Below are positions 29,526 to 35,925 of a stretch of 36,912 nucleotides of DNA, piece by piece. How positions within the stretch are numbered: the stretch's first letter is position 1; every line of letters begins with the position of its first letter. The DNA is from a virus. The stretch lies in IMG/VR virus record IMGVR_UViG_3300046455_000167, positions 1 through 36,912 of that record, one strand, 5' to 3'. The position numbers were made by a program, and so were the translations under genes. The notes below the pieces were generated by a model. The model was not told the DNA's origin, did no database searches, and saw only the letters and a list, made by a program, of their open reading frames with translations.

Positions 29526-30091
29526 GCCGCTGCCTTCAGCGCCGCGTGGACCGCGCTGACCAGCATCGGGCGGTACTGCTCGCACTCGATGATGCCGGCG
29601 AACCAGTCACCGTGCTCCTCGCGGACGGCGGTGATGGCGGCGTCCACAGCTGCCTCGCGCTTGGCGTGGGCGCGGTGGATGACCCGCTCGTTCCCCCACC
29701 AGAGTGTCGGCGCATCGAGGCTGACCCGCATCGGGATGACGCTGCCCTCGGGGACCGTGACGTGGGGGTTGAAGGGGAACATCGTGGAGGGCTGGATGCC
29801 GGCTGCCACGAGGTGCTTGGTGAGCTCCTTGACCGCAATGCTCAGCCCGCCGTCCTGCAGGAGGATGACCGGCACGTCCTTGTTCTGGCCGAACAGCGCG
29901 GTGCCCTTGGTGGTGAAGTCGCCCCAGCTGCCGTACTTGGCCACCCGAGTGACGGCTGCCTGTGCCGCCTCCTTGGTGAACGTGGCGGTCTTGGTGTTCC
30001 CCAGGAACAGTGCCGTGACGTGTGATTCGGTGTCCGTGGAGCCGTCGAAGTAGGCCGGCCAAACGACTGCAATGCCTGTGTGCTCGCTCAT
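29522..30091 (-). CDS. 2H phosphoesterase-like protein (LigT superfamily)
   Basis: A 189-residue protein with the two HxT motifs that define 2H phosphoesterases: HVT at 24-26 (TESHVTALFLG) and HVT at 110-112 (FNPHVTVPEG), about 86 residues apart with strand-rich sequence between. The two histidines act on 2',3'-cyclic or 2',5'-linked phosphates. The family includes RNA 2',3'-cyclic phosphodiesterases and the T4 Acb1 enzyme that destroys cyclic nucleotides of CBASS defence. A 45-residue helical C-terminal extension follows. The real start is ATG 30091, overlapping the previous stop (ATGA). Substrate unknown. Confidence 0.78.
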   Translation of the reverse strand: MSEHTGIAVVWPAYFDGSTDTESHVTALFLGNTKTATFTKEAAQAAVTRVAKYGSWGDFTTKGTALFGQNKDVPVILLQDGGLSIAVKELTKHLVAAGIQPSTMFPFNPHVTVPEGSVIPMRVSLDAPTLWWGNERVIHRAHAKREAAVDAAITAVREEHGDWFAGIIECEQYRPMLVSAVHAALKAAA

Positions 30092-30333
30092 TTCTTCTGC
30101 TCCTGCTCTGCTTCGTACCGCTTGCGGATTTCCATGCCCACCTGAACGGGCATGGGGTCTGAAAGAACGATGTCCTGGGTGTAGAAGCCCTGCATGTCCA
30201 GCTCGTTTCGGATGGCCTGCTGTTCCGCCCACGGGAGGCCGGTCAGCTCGTAATACTGTTCTCCGGGGCCGTTGAAGTAGCCGTTCACTTTTGGAAACAC
30301 TCGGATGATGGTTTGGACGGGTGTGCCGATCAT
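30088..30333 (-). CDS. Hypothetical protein
   Basis: An 81-residue protein, MIGTPVQTIIRVF ... RKRYEAEQEQKK. A strand region followed by WAEQQAIRNELDMQGFYTQDIV and a lysine/glutamate-rich tail. No family recognised. Coupled by ATGA overlaps to the 79-residue gene before it and the 2H phosphoesterase after it, so it may work with the latter. Confidence 0.62.
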   Translation of the reverse strand: MIGTPVQTIIRVFPKVNGYFNGPGEQYYELTGLPWAEQQAIRNELDMQGFYTQDIVLSDPMPVQVGMEIRKRYEAEQEQKK

Positions 30334-30569
30334 GATGTGACCTCTCTCAGCTCTGAGACGTTGGTGTTTGCTTCAGCCAGGACGAGCGTGCCCTGGAAAT
30401 CCTTGTCAGGCCCTTCGCGCCAGAACGCGACGTGCCCGGCCTTGAACTCGATGAACTGCGCCTCGACTTCCTTGGCTTTCCCGCCGAAGGTCTTGAAAGT
30501 GAACGTCCTGAGCGGCCTGCCCACCGGACTGGGTGTTTCTGGCAGTTCTTCTTGCCCGTAGAACGGCAT
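30330..30569 (-). CDS. Hypothetical protein with strong ribosome site
   Basis: A 79-residue protein, MPFYGQEELPETPSP ... LREVTS, with CAGGAGGAAAC directly before the ATG, one of the best Shine-Dalgarno sites in the operon. The sequence alternates hydrophobics in strands (RTFTFKTFGGKAKEVEAQFIEFKAGHVAFW), suggesting a small beta protein, possibly DNA or ligand binding. No family recognised. The reading frame of the zinc protein gene runs on through this whole region in another frame. Confidence 0.68.
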   Translation of the reverse strand: MPFYGQEELPETPSPVGRPLRTFTFKTFGGKAKEVEAQFIEFKAGHVAFWREGPDKDFQGTLVLAEANTNVSELREVTS

Positions 30570-30760
30570 GTTTCCTCCTGAGTGAGTGGAACAAGGGTGC
30601 TCTTGGTGCGGCCTGTGCGGCGCCGCCATTCCGTGGTGTATTCGGCCTTGGCGACGAGGCACGGGGCACACTGGGCCTCGCCGTTTCGCTGGTGGGCGTT
30701 CCAGCCCTTGGTGGTGCCGCACTTTTCCGGCCTGTGGATCGGGTTTTTCTTCTCGCTCAC
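30347..30760 (-). CDS. Small zinc-binding protein whose frame runs into the next gene
   Basis: The N-terminal 65 residues look real: KCGTTKGWNAHQRNGEAQCAPC gives a CGT...CxxC zinc-type motif that is common in short actinophage proteins, then AEYTTEWRRRTGRT. GTG 30760 overlaps the previous stop as GTGA. After about residue 65 no stop occurs, and the frame continues to 30347 as a serine/arginine-rich shadow of the next gene (223 shared bases). Either the protein has this odd tail, or a stop has been lost. Function unknown. Confidence 0.55.
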   Translation of the reverse strand: MSEKKNPIHRPEKCGTTKGWNAHQRNGEAQCAPCLVAKAEYTTEWRRRTGRTKSTLVPLTQEETCRSTGKKNCQKHPVRWAGRSGRSLSRPSAGKPRKSRRSSSSSRPGTSRSGAKGLTRISRARSSWLKQTPTSQS

Positions 30761-31086
30761 GAGGGCTTGGTCCCGTCCTTCAGGTATTCCTCCAGTGTCG
30801 TGATGTTCGACCAGAAGGTGGCAGGCGGCTGGTTTCCCTGCACCGCGCAGGCTGCCTCCAGCGCGGCCTTGCGAAGCTCGAAGGGGCTGTAGTCGGGGAG
30901 CGCCATGAGGGGCGTGAGGGCTGAGGCCAGCTCGTCCACGGGCTTCTCGCTGACCGCCGGCTTGGGTTCCTGCCAGCGTGCCTCGTCCCCGGTGCGTGAG
31001 TAGGGGGGCCATACCCCGCCGATGACCTTCTTGGCGTCGTCGGCTGCGGAGTTCTTGCGTGGCTGCGGTTCCTTGAACGGGCTCAC
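30757..31086 (-). CDS. Hypothetical protein
   Basis: A 109-residue protein starting at GTG 31086 (MSPFKEPQPRKNSAADDAKK), overlapping the preceding stop as GTGA. It has a basic, disordered N-terminus, GGVWPPYSRTGDEARWQEPK, and a helical C-terminus (FELRKAALEAACAVQGN, ATFWSNITTLEEYLKDG). No family recognised. Confidence 0.65.
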   Translation of the reverse strand: MSPFKEPQPRKNSAADDAKKVIGGVWPPYSRTGDEARWQEPKPAVSEKPVDELASALTPLMALPDYSPFELRKAALEAACAVQGNQPPATFWSNITTLEEYLKDGTKPS

Positions 31087-31361
31087 TTGGAGTCCTCCTC
31101 GTCTAGTCCGGTGCTGTCGATGCAGCTGGGGCAGGTGGCGCAGTCGGGGCAGCGGATGAGCCCTAGCCCGCACACCTCATCATCGTGCTCATCCTCGTCC
31201 AGCAGGTTCTCCCGCATGGCGTTGCCGAGGTCCGCCACGGTGATGGTGGACTCGTTGGTCCACTCCTTGGGGAGCTCCATGATGGCTTTGAGTGTGGCGA
31301 TGAGCTTCTGGGTCAGTTCAGGGACCGTGACCTCGACCTGGATGGTGGATGCCTGTGCCAT
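31083..31361 (-). CDS. Hypothetical acidic protein with clustered cysteines
   Basis: A 92-residue protein starting at ATG 31361. Helical N-terminus (VTVPELTQKLIATLKAIMELPKEW), an acidic stretch (LLDEDEHDDEVCGLG) and a cysteine cluster CPDCATCPSC near the C-terminus, suggesting zinc binding. The ATG shares one base with the MazG-like stop (TGATG). Function unknown. Confidence 0.65.
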   Translation of the reverse strand: MAQASTIQVEVTVPELTQKLIATLKAIMELPKEWTNESTITVADLGNAMRENLLDEDEHDDEVCGLGLIRCPDCATCPSCIDSTGLDEEDSK

Positions 31362-31804
31362 CAGAACTTCCGCCCGTGCATGCGCTCCCGGGTGGCGTTG
31401 TAGGCCAGCTTCTCGATGATGATGTCGGCCAGGGAGAAGCCCTCGGTGTAGGCGAAGTCGAAGCACCGGATCACGGCGTCCGCAATCTCACTGGGCACAC
31501 CTTCGGGCTTGAAGGGTCCGGTTGTGTCATCCTTGCCCCACTGAGTCGGGTAGTAGGTCTCGTCGGCGGCGTGACCCGAGCGGATTTCGTCGTGGGCCTC
31601 GATGACCTCGGAGACAATCAGCAGGAGCTTGTTGCCCTGCCAGTTGGCGAGGGCCGTGTTGTAGACCTTCTCCTCCTCGAAGTCCCTGATGTCAGGCCGG
31701 TCATCGTGGAAGCCCTTGGAGGCTGCGGTCGAGCCACAGAGCTCCTGAAGGTAGTGGAGGCCTCGGTTGATGACGAGTTCTTGGGGGTCGGTGGGGGTGC
31801 TCAT
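31361..31804 (-). CDS. MazG-like nucleotide pyrophosphohydrolase
   Basis: A 147-residue all-helical protein with the MazG-type pattern of two ExxE/ExxD helices: SEVIEAHDE (E66, E69, E73) and SEIADAVIRCFDF (E106, D109), separated by a loop containing KPEGVP. The ligands bind magnesium and the enzyme cleaves NTPs or (p)ppGpp-like nucleotides to monophosphates plus pyrophosphate. Phage MazG-like proteins are thought to adjust host nucleotide or alarmone pools; the substrate here is not known. Coupled by ATGA to a 31-residue gene. Confidence 0.85.
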   Translation of the reverse strand: MSTPTDPQELVINRGLHYLQELCGSTAASKGFHDDRPDIRDFEEEKVYNTALANWQGNKLLLIVSEVIEAHDEIRSGHAADETYYPTQWGKDDTTGPFKPEGVPSEIADAVIRCFDFAYTEGFSLADIIIEKLAYNATRERMHGRKF

Positions 31805-31896
31805 GCGAGGTTGTCCAATCGGTCGAGGCGGGAGTAATGCGGGAAGGGGTCATCTGCGATGAGGTGGCGGGCGATGAAAGCCCTGAGCACACTCAC
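31801..31896 (-). CDS. 31-residue protein between membrane protein and MazG-like genes
   Basis: The frame starts at GTG 31896, overlapping the previous gene's stop as GTGA, and ends at a TGA overlapping the MazG-like ATG as ATGA. Such exact double coupling fills the only gap in the operon, so it is probably real despite its length. Sequence: VSVLRAFIARHLIADD then PFPHYSRLDRLDNLA, one amphipathic helix and a polar tail. Function unknown. Confidence 0.6.
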   Translation of the reverse strand: MSVLRAFIARHLIADDPFPHYSRLDRLDNLA

Positions 31897-32273
31897 CCCT
31901 CGGCCTTGTCAGCGGCGAGGCCCCTGTTCAGCTCGCGGTCGAGGTTCTCACGGAAGGTCTTGGCCGTGAAGGTGTTGTTACCGAGCCAGTCCTGTTCCGT
32001 CAGCGGGGTCCAGTCAGCTTTGTCGGAGTGGTACTTGCGCTCGTTGCCGAGCGCCCCGAAGTGCAGCTGGGCTTCCTTTGCTGCGCCGTGGATCAGACCT
32101 CGCTCGTAGCCGTCCAGGTAGCTGCGGATGTGGAGGCTGCAGAAGAATACGCCCAGTGCCGTCACGGCTGAGAGGGAATCCCAAGGCCGGGGGAGGGGCC
32201 ATGCGGCGATGGTGAAGACCCAGCCGGCGATGTTCAGGATGTTGGCTGTGCGACGGGTGTAGAACTTGTTCAC
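31893..32273 (-). CDS. Membrane protein with two transmembrane segments
   Basis: A 126-residue protein. Hydrophobic segments at about residues 10-26 (ANILNIAGWVFTIAAWPL) and 33-48 (LSAVTALGVFFCSLHI) form a membrane hairpin; the remaining 75 residues are soluble and charged. Both start (GTG 32273, GTGA) and stop are coupled to neighbours. No family recognised; accessory membrane proteins of phages often serve in exclusion or lysis control, but nothing here shows which. Confidence 0.68.
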   Translation of the reverse strand: MNKFYTRRTANILNIAGWVFTIAAWPLPRPWDSLSAVTALGVFFCSLHIRSYLDGYERGLIHGAAKEAQLHFGALGNERKYHSDKADWTPLTEQDWLGNNTFTAKTFRENLDRELNRGLAADKAEG

Positions 32274-32557
32274 TTGGTTGCTCCTTCGTGGAGGACGGTT
32301 GCGGGGAGGGCTTCGTGCTCCAACATTTCCGCCGTGATGTTTTTGGCGCCATTGGATGCGCGCCAGCCGGTGAACTCGTTCTTGTGCAGCGATACCCCGA
32401 GGGGGTCGAGAATGACGCTCCCGTATGGCAGCGCGTCCAGTTCTTCGGCGGTGGTGATCGTGCGGGGCTTCGAGTAGCCCGCGGCGAGGATTGCGTCGGC
32501 TGCGCGTGGTGCCGTCTTGCCGAGGATCAACGTGGTCAGTTCGGCCCGGGCGTTCAT
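32270..32557 (-). CDS. Hypothetical protein
   Basis: A 95-residue protein. N-terminal helices (ARAELTTLILGKTAPRAADAILAAGYSKP), then strands around LPYGSVILDPLGVSLHKNEFTGW, ending in a helix (ITAEMLEHEALPATVLHEG). The tryptophan-containing YGSVILD...W module occurs in several small actinophage proteins without known function. Coupled by ATGA and GTGA overlaps to neighbours. Confidence 0.65.
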   Translation of the reverse strand: MNARAELTTLILGKTAPRAADAILAAGYSKPRTITTAEELDALPYGSVILDPLGVSLHKNEFTGWRASNGAKNITAEMLEHEALPATVLHEGATK

Positions 32558-32688
32558 TCTGATTCCTCCAGAACCATTTCGAGTGCCGCTACCCTGCCTG
32601 AGAAGGCGAGGGCCTGCGACGTGTTGGCCGCGTTATCCAGGTTGTCTTTCAGCGTGGTCTGCAACGTGCGGACCTGCCCCTCGGACAT
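32554..32688 (-). CDS. Hypothetical small helical protein (44 aa)
   Basis: Starts at ATG 32688 with TGATG coupling to the membrane protein. The sequence MSEGQVRTLQTTLKDNL ... RVAALEMVLEESE is a single charged helix with a heptad-like spacing of leucines and valines, so it may dimerise. Length and double overlap support it; no function can be assigned. Confidence 0.6.
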   Translation of the reverse strand: MSEGQVRTLQTTLKDNLDNAANTSQALAFSGRVAALEMVLEESE

Positions 32689-33035
32689 CACTTGATGGCC
32701 CCCTTGTCGATGCCGGCGTTGATGATGAGACCGCCCACCCAGGTGAGCGCGGAGCCCGCCGTCAGGGCGCAAAGGGCGCCGTACACGAACATCAGCCCGT
32801 GCCCGAAGACCATGTGGGCGCAGACGCCGAGCAGCACGGTCTCGATGAAGTAGCTCCAGAGCTGGAACCGGGTCACCTTCTTGGGAACGCGCCGTGCGAA
32901 GCCGGCGGCGATGATGCGGTTGGCCATGTTGAGGCGAACGCCCGGGGTGTAGGTGTGCGCAGCATCGAAGATGGCGATGAGGGCTTCCTGCTCCTCGCCG
33001 CGCATGGGCTTGGTGGTCGGGACGTAGGGGATCAT
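32688..33035 (-). CDS. Membrane protein
   Basis: A 115-residue protein starting at ATG 33035 (ATGA overlap with the upstream gene). The first 55 residues are soluble (MIPYVPTTKPMRGEEQEALIAIF, RVPKKVTRFQ), then two hydrophobic segments at about 62-80 and 84-105 (VLLGVCAHMVFGHGLMFVYGALCALTAG) form a membrane pair. No family recognised. It may serve at the host membrane after entry. Confidence 0.65.
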   Translation of the reverse strand: MIPYVPTTKPMRGEEQEALIAIFDAAHTYTPGVRLNMANRIIAAGFARRVPKKVTRFQLWSYFIETVLLGVCAHMVFGHGLMFVYGALCALTAGSALTWVGGLIINAGIDKGAIK

Positions 33036-33196
33036 TCGGGGGCTCCTTCGGGAGAGGTAAGGCCGTCGATCACGCGGAGCAGGTACTCGGTGTCGCGGAG
33101 CCGGAGGTCCACTTCCCTGGAGTCCGTGTACTCGGCCCGGTCGGCGGCTGCCCGCTCCTTGATCTGCGCGAGGCGGGTGTCTGTGGTGCTCATCAT
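33032..33196 (-). CDS. Small helical protein, first gene of accessory operon
   Basis: A 54-residue protein starting at the first of two adjacent ATG codons (33196, 33193), with AAGGAG six bases upstream. The pattern RLAQIKERAAADRAEYTDSREVD followed by DTEYLLRVIDGL resembles small Ead/Ea22-like actinophage proteins with a helical hairpin. It is the first gene of a fifteen-gene operon that ends at 28981; the noncoding space upstream has a TATTCT box before it. Confidence 0.65.
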   Translation of the reverse strand: MMSTTDTRLAQIKERAAADRAEYTDSREVDLRLRDTEYLLRVIDGLTSPEGAPE

Positions 33197-33217
33197 GCCG
33201 TGCTCCTTGTTCGTGTG

Positions 33218-33223
33218 TTGGTG
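33218..33223 (-). promoter_or_regulatory. Weak promoter candidate of the accessory operon (approximate position)
   Basis: The 68-base gap between the DpdA-like terminator and the first gene of the operon contains an AT-rich segment, TTACATTGGTGTTATTCTTTTC on the minus strand in two parts (TTACATTGG and TTATTCTTTTC). A TANNNT hexamer there could serve as -10. The exact base is uncertain and only its neighbourhood is supported. Confidence 0.25.
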
Positions 33224-33264
33224 TGTAAGAAAAGAATAACACCAATGTAAGTACAGGGGAAGCG

Positions 33265-33300
33265 GCAAATGGCCCTCACCGAAAAGGTGGGGCCATTTGC
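33265..33300 (-). terminator. Terminator after the deazaguanine cassette
   Basis: A 15-base stem with one bulged T, GCAAATGGCCCTCACC against GGTGGGGCCATTTGC, and a five-base GAAAA loop, starting two bases after the DpdA-like stop. It separates the three-gene cassette from the accessory operon. No T tract follows on the minus strand. Confidence 0.7.
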
Positions 33301-33302
33301 GG

Positions 33303-33905
33303 CTATGCAGCTGCCTTTTCCGCGTTCCAGCTGAGCAGTTTCGGCAGGTTGATGTCGGGGCCGAACACCAGGAAGGTGCCGTCTACGCTGTCACAGCCGA
33401 TGGACTCGGCGTAGTCGAACCGCTTCTTGGAGTTGACCCGGCCCATGTGGACGTACATGCCCCGCCGCTTGGCCTCGGCCACTATCTCGCGCACCGCCGG
33501 CCCGAGCTTCCAGTCCGTGGAGCCTCCGATGAACAGGGCGTCGAACTCTTCCCACGGAATCTCCAGGTCTTCGAGCCCGTCCTGTGCCACGAGGGCTGCC
33601 GGATAGCCCATTGCCCGGATCATCGGGAGGAAGGGGCGGGACCGTTCGAGCGTGGCCACGGCATCCCCCACCACATCGGGCGCCGTGGCGAACAGGCAGC
33701 GCTCGGCGTCATGGGCGTGCTTGGCCAGCCACGCCAGCCACTTCTCATCCCCCGGGTAGCCCTTGCCGAAGCAGCCGTTGTCGGCACACCAGATCACTCC
33801 CTCGGGGCGGATTCGGCGCTGTGCCGGGGTGTCGATGAAGCCCAGCACTTCCTTCTGCATCGCGTCGATGACAGCGGGGCCGCACGGGTTCGCTATATAG
33901 AGCAC
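33303..33905 (-). CDS. dpdA: TGT/DpdA-like transglycosylase (7-deazaguanine insertion)
   Basis: A 200-residue TIM-barrel-type protein with queuine tRNA-guanine transglycosylase (TGT) motifs in order: DNGCF (42-46) at the DSGGF place, APDVVGD (D77), VAQDG (Q108) at the IVQGG place, FIGGSTDW (126-132) for the GGLAVGE loop, and HMGRVNS...GCDSVDGTF (D172 or D175) where TGT has its nucleophilic aspartate. It is much shorter than bacterial tRNA TGT (about 370), like phage DpdA proteins that place 7-deazaguanines in DNA. Start GTG 33905, overlapping the QueF-like gene by 13 bases, so the two are coupled. tRNA as a target cannot be excluded. Confidence 0.75.
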   Translation of the reverse strand: MLYIANPCGPAVIDAMQKEVLGFIDTPAQRRIRPEGVIWCADNGCFGKGYPGDEKWLAWLAKHAHDAERCLFATAPDVVGDAVATLERSRPFLPMIRAMGYPAALVAQDGLEDLEIPWEEFDALFIGGSTDWKLGPAVREIVAEAKRRGMYVHMGRVNSKKRFDYAESIGCDSVDGTFLVFGPDINLPKLLSWNAEKAAA

Positions 33906-34321
33906 GTCACCGACATACCGGCGGTGTCCCAGCTGGACTCAACACTGAGGATTTCGACCAGCATGTCCCCGTGGGCGAAGGTGTCTCGGAGGTGGCCGGT
34001 GAACTCCTCGTGGCTGACCTCGACCTCGCCCCACTGGTCCATGAAGGCGTCGAGGTGGCGGCGCAGGGAGTGGAGCTCGAAGGTCCGGCCCTTGGTCAGC
34101 CAGGTGACTGTGACCGTGCCCTCGTCATTCTCCTTGACGAATGGGCAGAGGTGTCGTGCCGGTGCAGTGGCAGACAGGGTGAGCCCAGCCGGGGCTCCTA
34201 CCGTGACAAAGCTCATTGGGCTCTCCTTGTGGATGATGCAGCGGGGGTCTTGGGCCTCGTGTGTCGGCAGACCCATCCGGCAGGCCGGGCAACGCGGCCC
34301 TACATCCGGGTTGGGGCTCAT
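33893..34321 (-). CDS. QueF-like protein (preQ0 processing)
   Basis: From the SD-preceded ATG at 34216 the core is 107 residues: HLCPFVKENDEG gives the QueF catalytic Cys and, seven residues on, Asp (C24, D31), as in CPVTGQPD of bacterial QueF; FELHSLRRHL stands at the QueF motif, with its Glu (E47); SHEE gives the substrate His-Glu pair (H69, E70). The NADPH-binding lysines of true reductases (ESKSLK) are changed, so a QueF-like amidinotransferase or nitrile-modifying role is as likely as reduction to preQ1. A longer form from ATG 34321, coupled to the transporter stop, adds 35 residues with CPAC...C. Either start is possible. Confidence 0.7.
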   Translation of the reverse strand: MSPNPDVGPRCPACRMGLPTHEAQDPRCIIHKESPMSFVTVGAPAGLTLSATAPARHLCPFVKENDEGTVTVTWLTKGRTFELHSLRRHLDAFMDQWGEVEVSHEEFTGHLRDTFAHGDMLVEILSVESSWDTAGMSVTCSI

Positions 34322-34842
34322 GCTGCCACCGCCACGCGGTTGCGCCGAGCGGCCCGGACTCCCACGACGGCTGCCACAGCCACAGCGGTGACGAGCAGTT
34401 TGCCCACCATCTGGCCGGGGAGGGCTGCCCACAGCGGGAATCCTGCGATGGTCAGGAACACTACGGTGTCGATGACTGCTCCGACGATGTTGGAGGCCAG
34501 GGCTGCCCGGATGTAGCCGCGCTTGCGGAGCGGGGTGTAGACGGCAAGGTCCGCGAGTTCGGCCAGTCCGAAGGCAGCTGCGGAGGCGAGGGCGATAAAC
34601 GGGTCAGCGACCAGGAAGGAGAGCAGGGCTCCTGCTGCGATGACCGCGAGCGTCCACCGCTTGCCTGCCGCGTCCTGCAGGGCATCGCGGAGGATGAAGG
34701 TCATGCCGGCGAAATAGGTGCCGGCTGTGGCGACGAGGCCAAAACCTACAGGGACCATGCCCAGCTGCGAGGTGACGACGTTTGCGGCGAGGATGCAGCC
34801 TAGGAAGGTTGCGGCGATGACGGGGGCGAGACGGTAGTTCAT
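34318..34842 (-). CDS. VUT/YhhQ-like queuosine-precursor transporter
   Basis: A 174-residue integral membrane protein with about six hydrophobic segments (near 5-22, 33-52, 64-80, 82-98, 112-134, 145-163). ANVVTSQLG, ILRDALQDAAGKR and FGLAELADLAVYTPLRKRG...ASNIVGAVIDTVVFL match the VUT (DUF165, YhhQ) family, which imports preQ0/preQ1-type 7-deazaguanines. It starts at ATG 34842 with AAAGGAG and heads the operon with the QueF-like and TGT/DpdA-like genes (ATGA overlap). Its presence suggests the phage salvages its modified base rather than making it. Confidence 0.78.
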   Translation of the reverse strand: MNYRLAPVIAATFLGCILAANVVTSQLGMVPVGFGLVATAGTYFAGMTFILRDALQDAAGKRWTLAVIAAGALLSFLVADPFIALASAAAFGLAELADLAVYTPLRKRGYIRAALASNIVGAVIDTVVFLTIAGFPLWAALPGQMVGKLLVTAVAVAAVVGVRAARRNRVAVAA

Positions 34843-34876
34843 GGGGCTCCTTTGTTGGTGTGTGTTGCTGTAGTGC

Positions 34877-34882
34877 AGCTTA
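34877..34882 (-). promoter_or_regulatory. Weak promoter candidate for the deazaguanine cassette
   Basis: TAAGCT on the minus strand, 34 bases before the transporter ATG, is a TANNNT-type -10. No -35 is seen. An 8-base perfect dyad GCTTGAAC/GTTCAAGC lies upstream at 34969-34996 and could be an operator. Confidence 0.3.
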
Positions 34883-35417
34883 CCAGCTCACAAAGGTACA
34901 GAGCCAGCGAAAAACCCTGGGGAAATTTTGCAGCCGCGAAATTTTGGGTTCTAGCGAAAGGCCGTTTGGCTTGAACGGTATTCGGAATGTTCAAGCGGAC
35001 TAGAGCGGGGAAGCGCCCTGGGCGAAAATGCGTGCGCGATTTTTTGGGAATCGAGAATCGGGGGAGCGGACCCTGGGGGAAAAAAGTGGGCGGCTAGGAG
35101 TATGTCGAAGGCGACGCCATATCGGTTACGCCCCGTTCACTGAAACTGATTCAGCCGGCGCCTCAAAACGGGGTGTCTCCCGGCGAACATGAGCCCGCTG
35201 CAGTGCCCCGGACACCCCCACATAGATGCATGCATCACCATAGGCATGCATGAAATTACAGATACCTAGTATGTATCCCCATACCCCTAGGGGGTACCCC
35301 ACTATGAGCCCCCTGCAGCATGCCCCGTGAGGCCCTGGAGGATGAGCCCGTGAGGTGTCCCGATACCTGCAGGGGTATGCATAGCCCCTCATCCTGTATT
35401 CCTCATGAGCTCCAGGG

Positions 35418-35656
35418 AAAACTAAAGGACGGATGTGTTCGGTATGGGGTGATGTGTTCCATATGGGGGGGTGTCTGGAGTGCCCTAGTCCCATACCCGC
35501 CTGCAGGGTGCCCCTGTAAGTACCCCTGTATCTTTCCTCCGGTACATACAGGGATACAGGGATAGACATATAGATAGAAATTAGAGAATGGAGTGTGTAA
35601 CTACCCCCTATTCCGAACACATCCCTACGGATGACACACATCCGTCCTTTACTTTT
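35418..35656. repeat. Inverted repeat pair with iteron-like copies
   Basis: AAAACTAAAGGACGGATGTGT (35418-35438) is the reverse complement, with one mismatch, of 35636-35656. The GGATGTGTTC core recurs at 35431, 35450 (first base changed), and inverted at 35615-35624 and 35636. The arms flank an AT-rich tract. Confidence 0.75.
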
Positions 35657-35687
35657 GTTCCTACCGCTGAAGACATACAGGGTTAGG

Positions 35688-35866
35688 CCCTCATGAGGCC
35701 CCCTCACGAGTACCCCCTCACTAGCCCGTGTTGCCCCCTCACGGCGCCTATGCCGTCCACCCTGTATTAGGCCCCCTATGTGGGGGTGTATGCCGTGAGG
35801 GGCGCCTGTAGCGCCTGCCCCTCATTAGCCCCTGTTACGTGTTCAGGCCGTCCCCCTCATGAGGCC
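35688..35866. repeat. Cluster of CCCCTCAY motifs
   Basis: CCCCTCAC or CCCCTCAT, often extended to CTCATGAGG, occurs about seven times (35688, 35700, 35714, 35735, 35794 inverted, 35818, 35853) at irregular short distances. Two copies are near-palindromic (CCTCATGAGG). The density is far above chance in a 180-base stretch. Confidence 0.65.
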
Positions 35867-35875
35867 GGCCTGAAC
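35841..35875. repeat. 10-base hairpin in the repeat region
   Basis: GTTCAGGCCG against CGGCCTGAAC, perfect, with a 15-base loop that contains one CCCCCTCATGAGG motif. No T tract, so not an obvious terminator. Confidence 0.6.
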
Positions 35876-35894
35876 ACCTCCAGGGCACACGAAA

Positions 35895-35925
35895 ACACCC
35901 CCTAGCCGTGAGGCGTAGGGGGTGT
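35895..35925 (-). terminator. Terminator of the right-hand operon
   Basis: A perfect 10-base stem, ACACCCCCTA against TAGGGGGTGT, with an 11-base loop, followed on the minus strand by TTTTCGTG. It lies 16 bases after the stop of the 63-residue gene. Confidence 0.8.

Noticed and set aside
35126-35707. 193-codon minus-strand open frame through the repeat region
   Set aside because: Its composition follows the repeats, it has no sensible domain pattern and no good ribosome site, and it spans the inverted repeats and AT-rich tract; most likely a chance frame.
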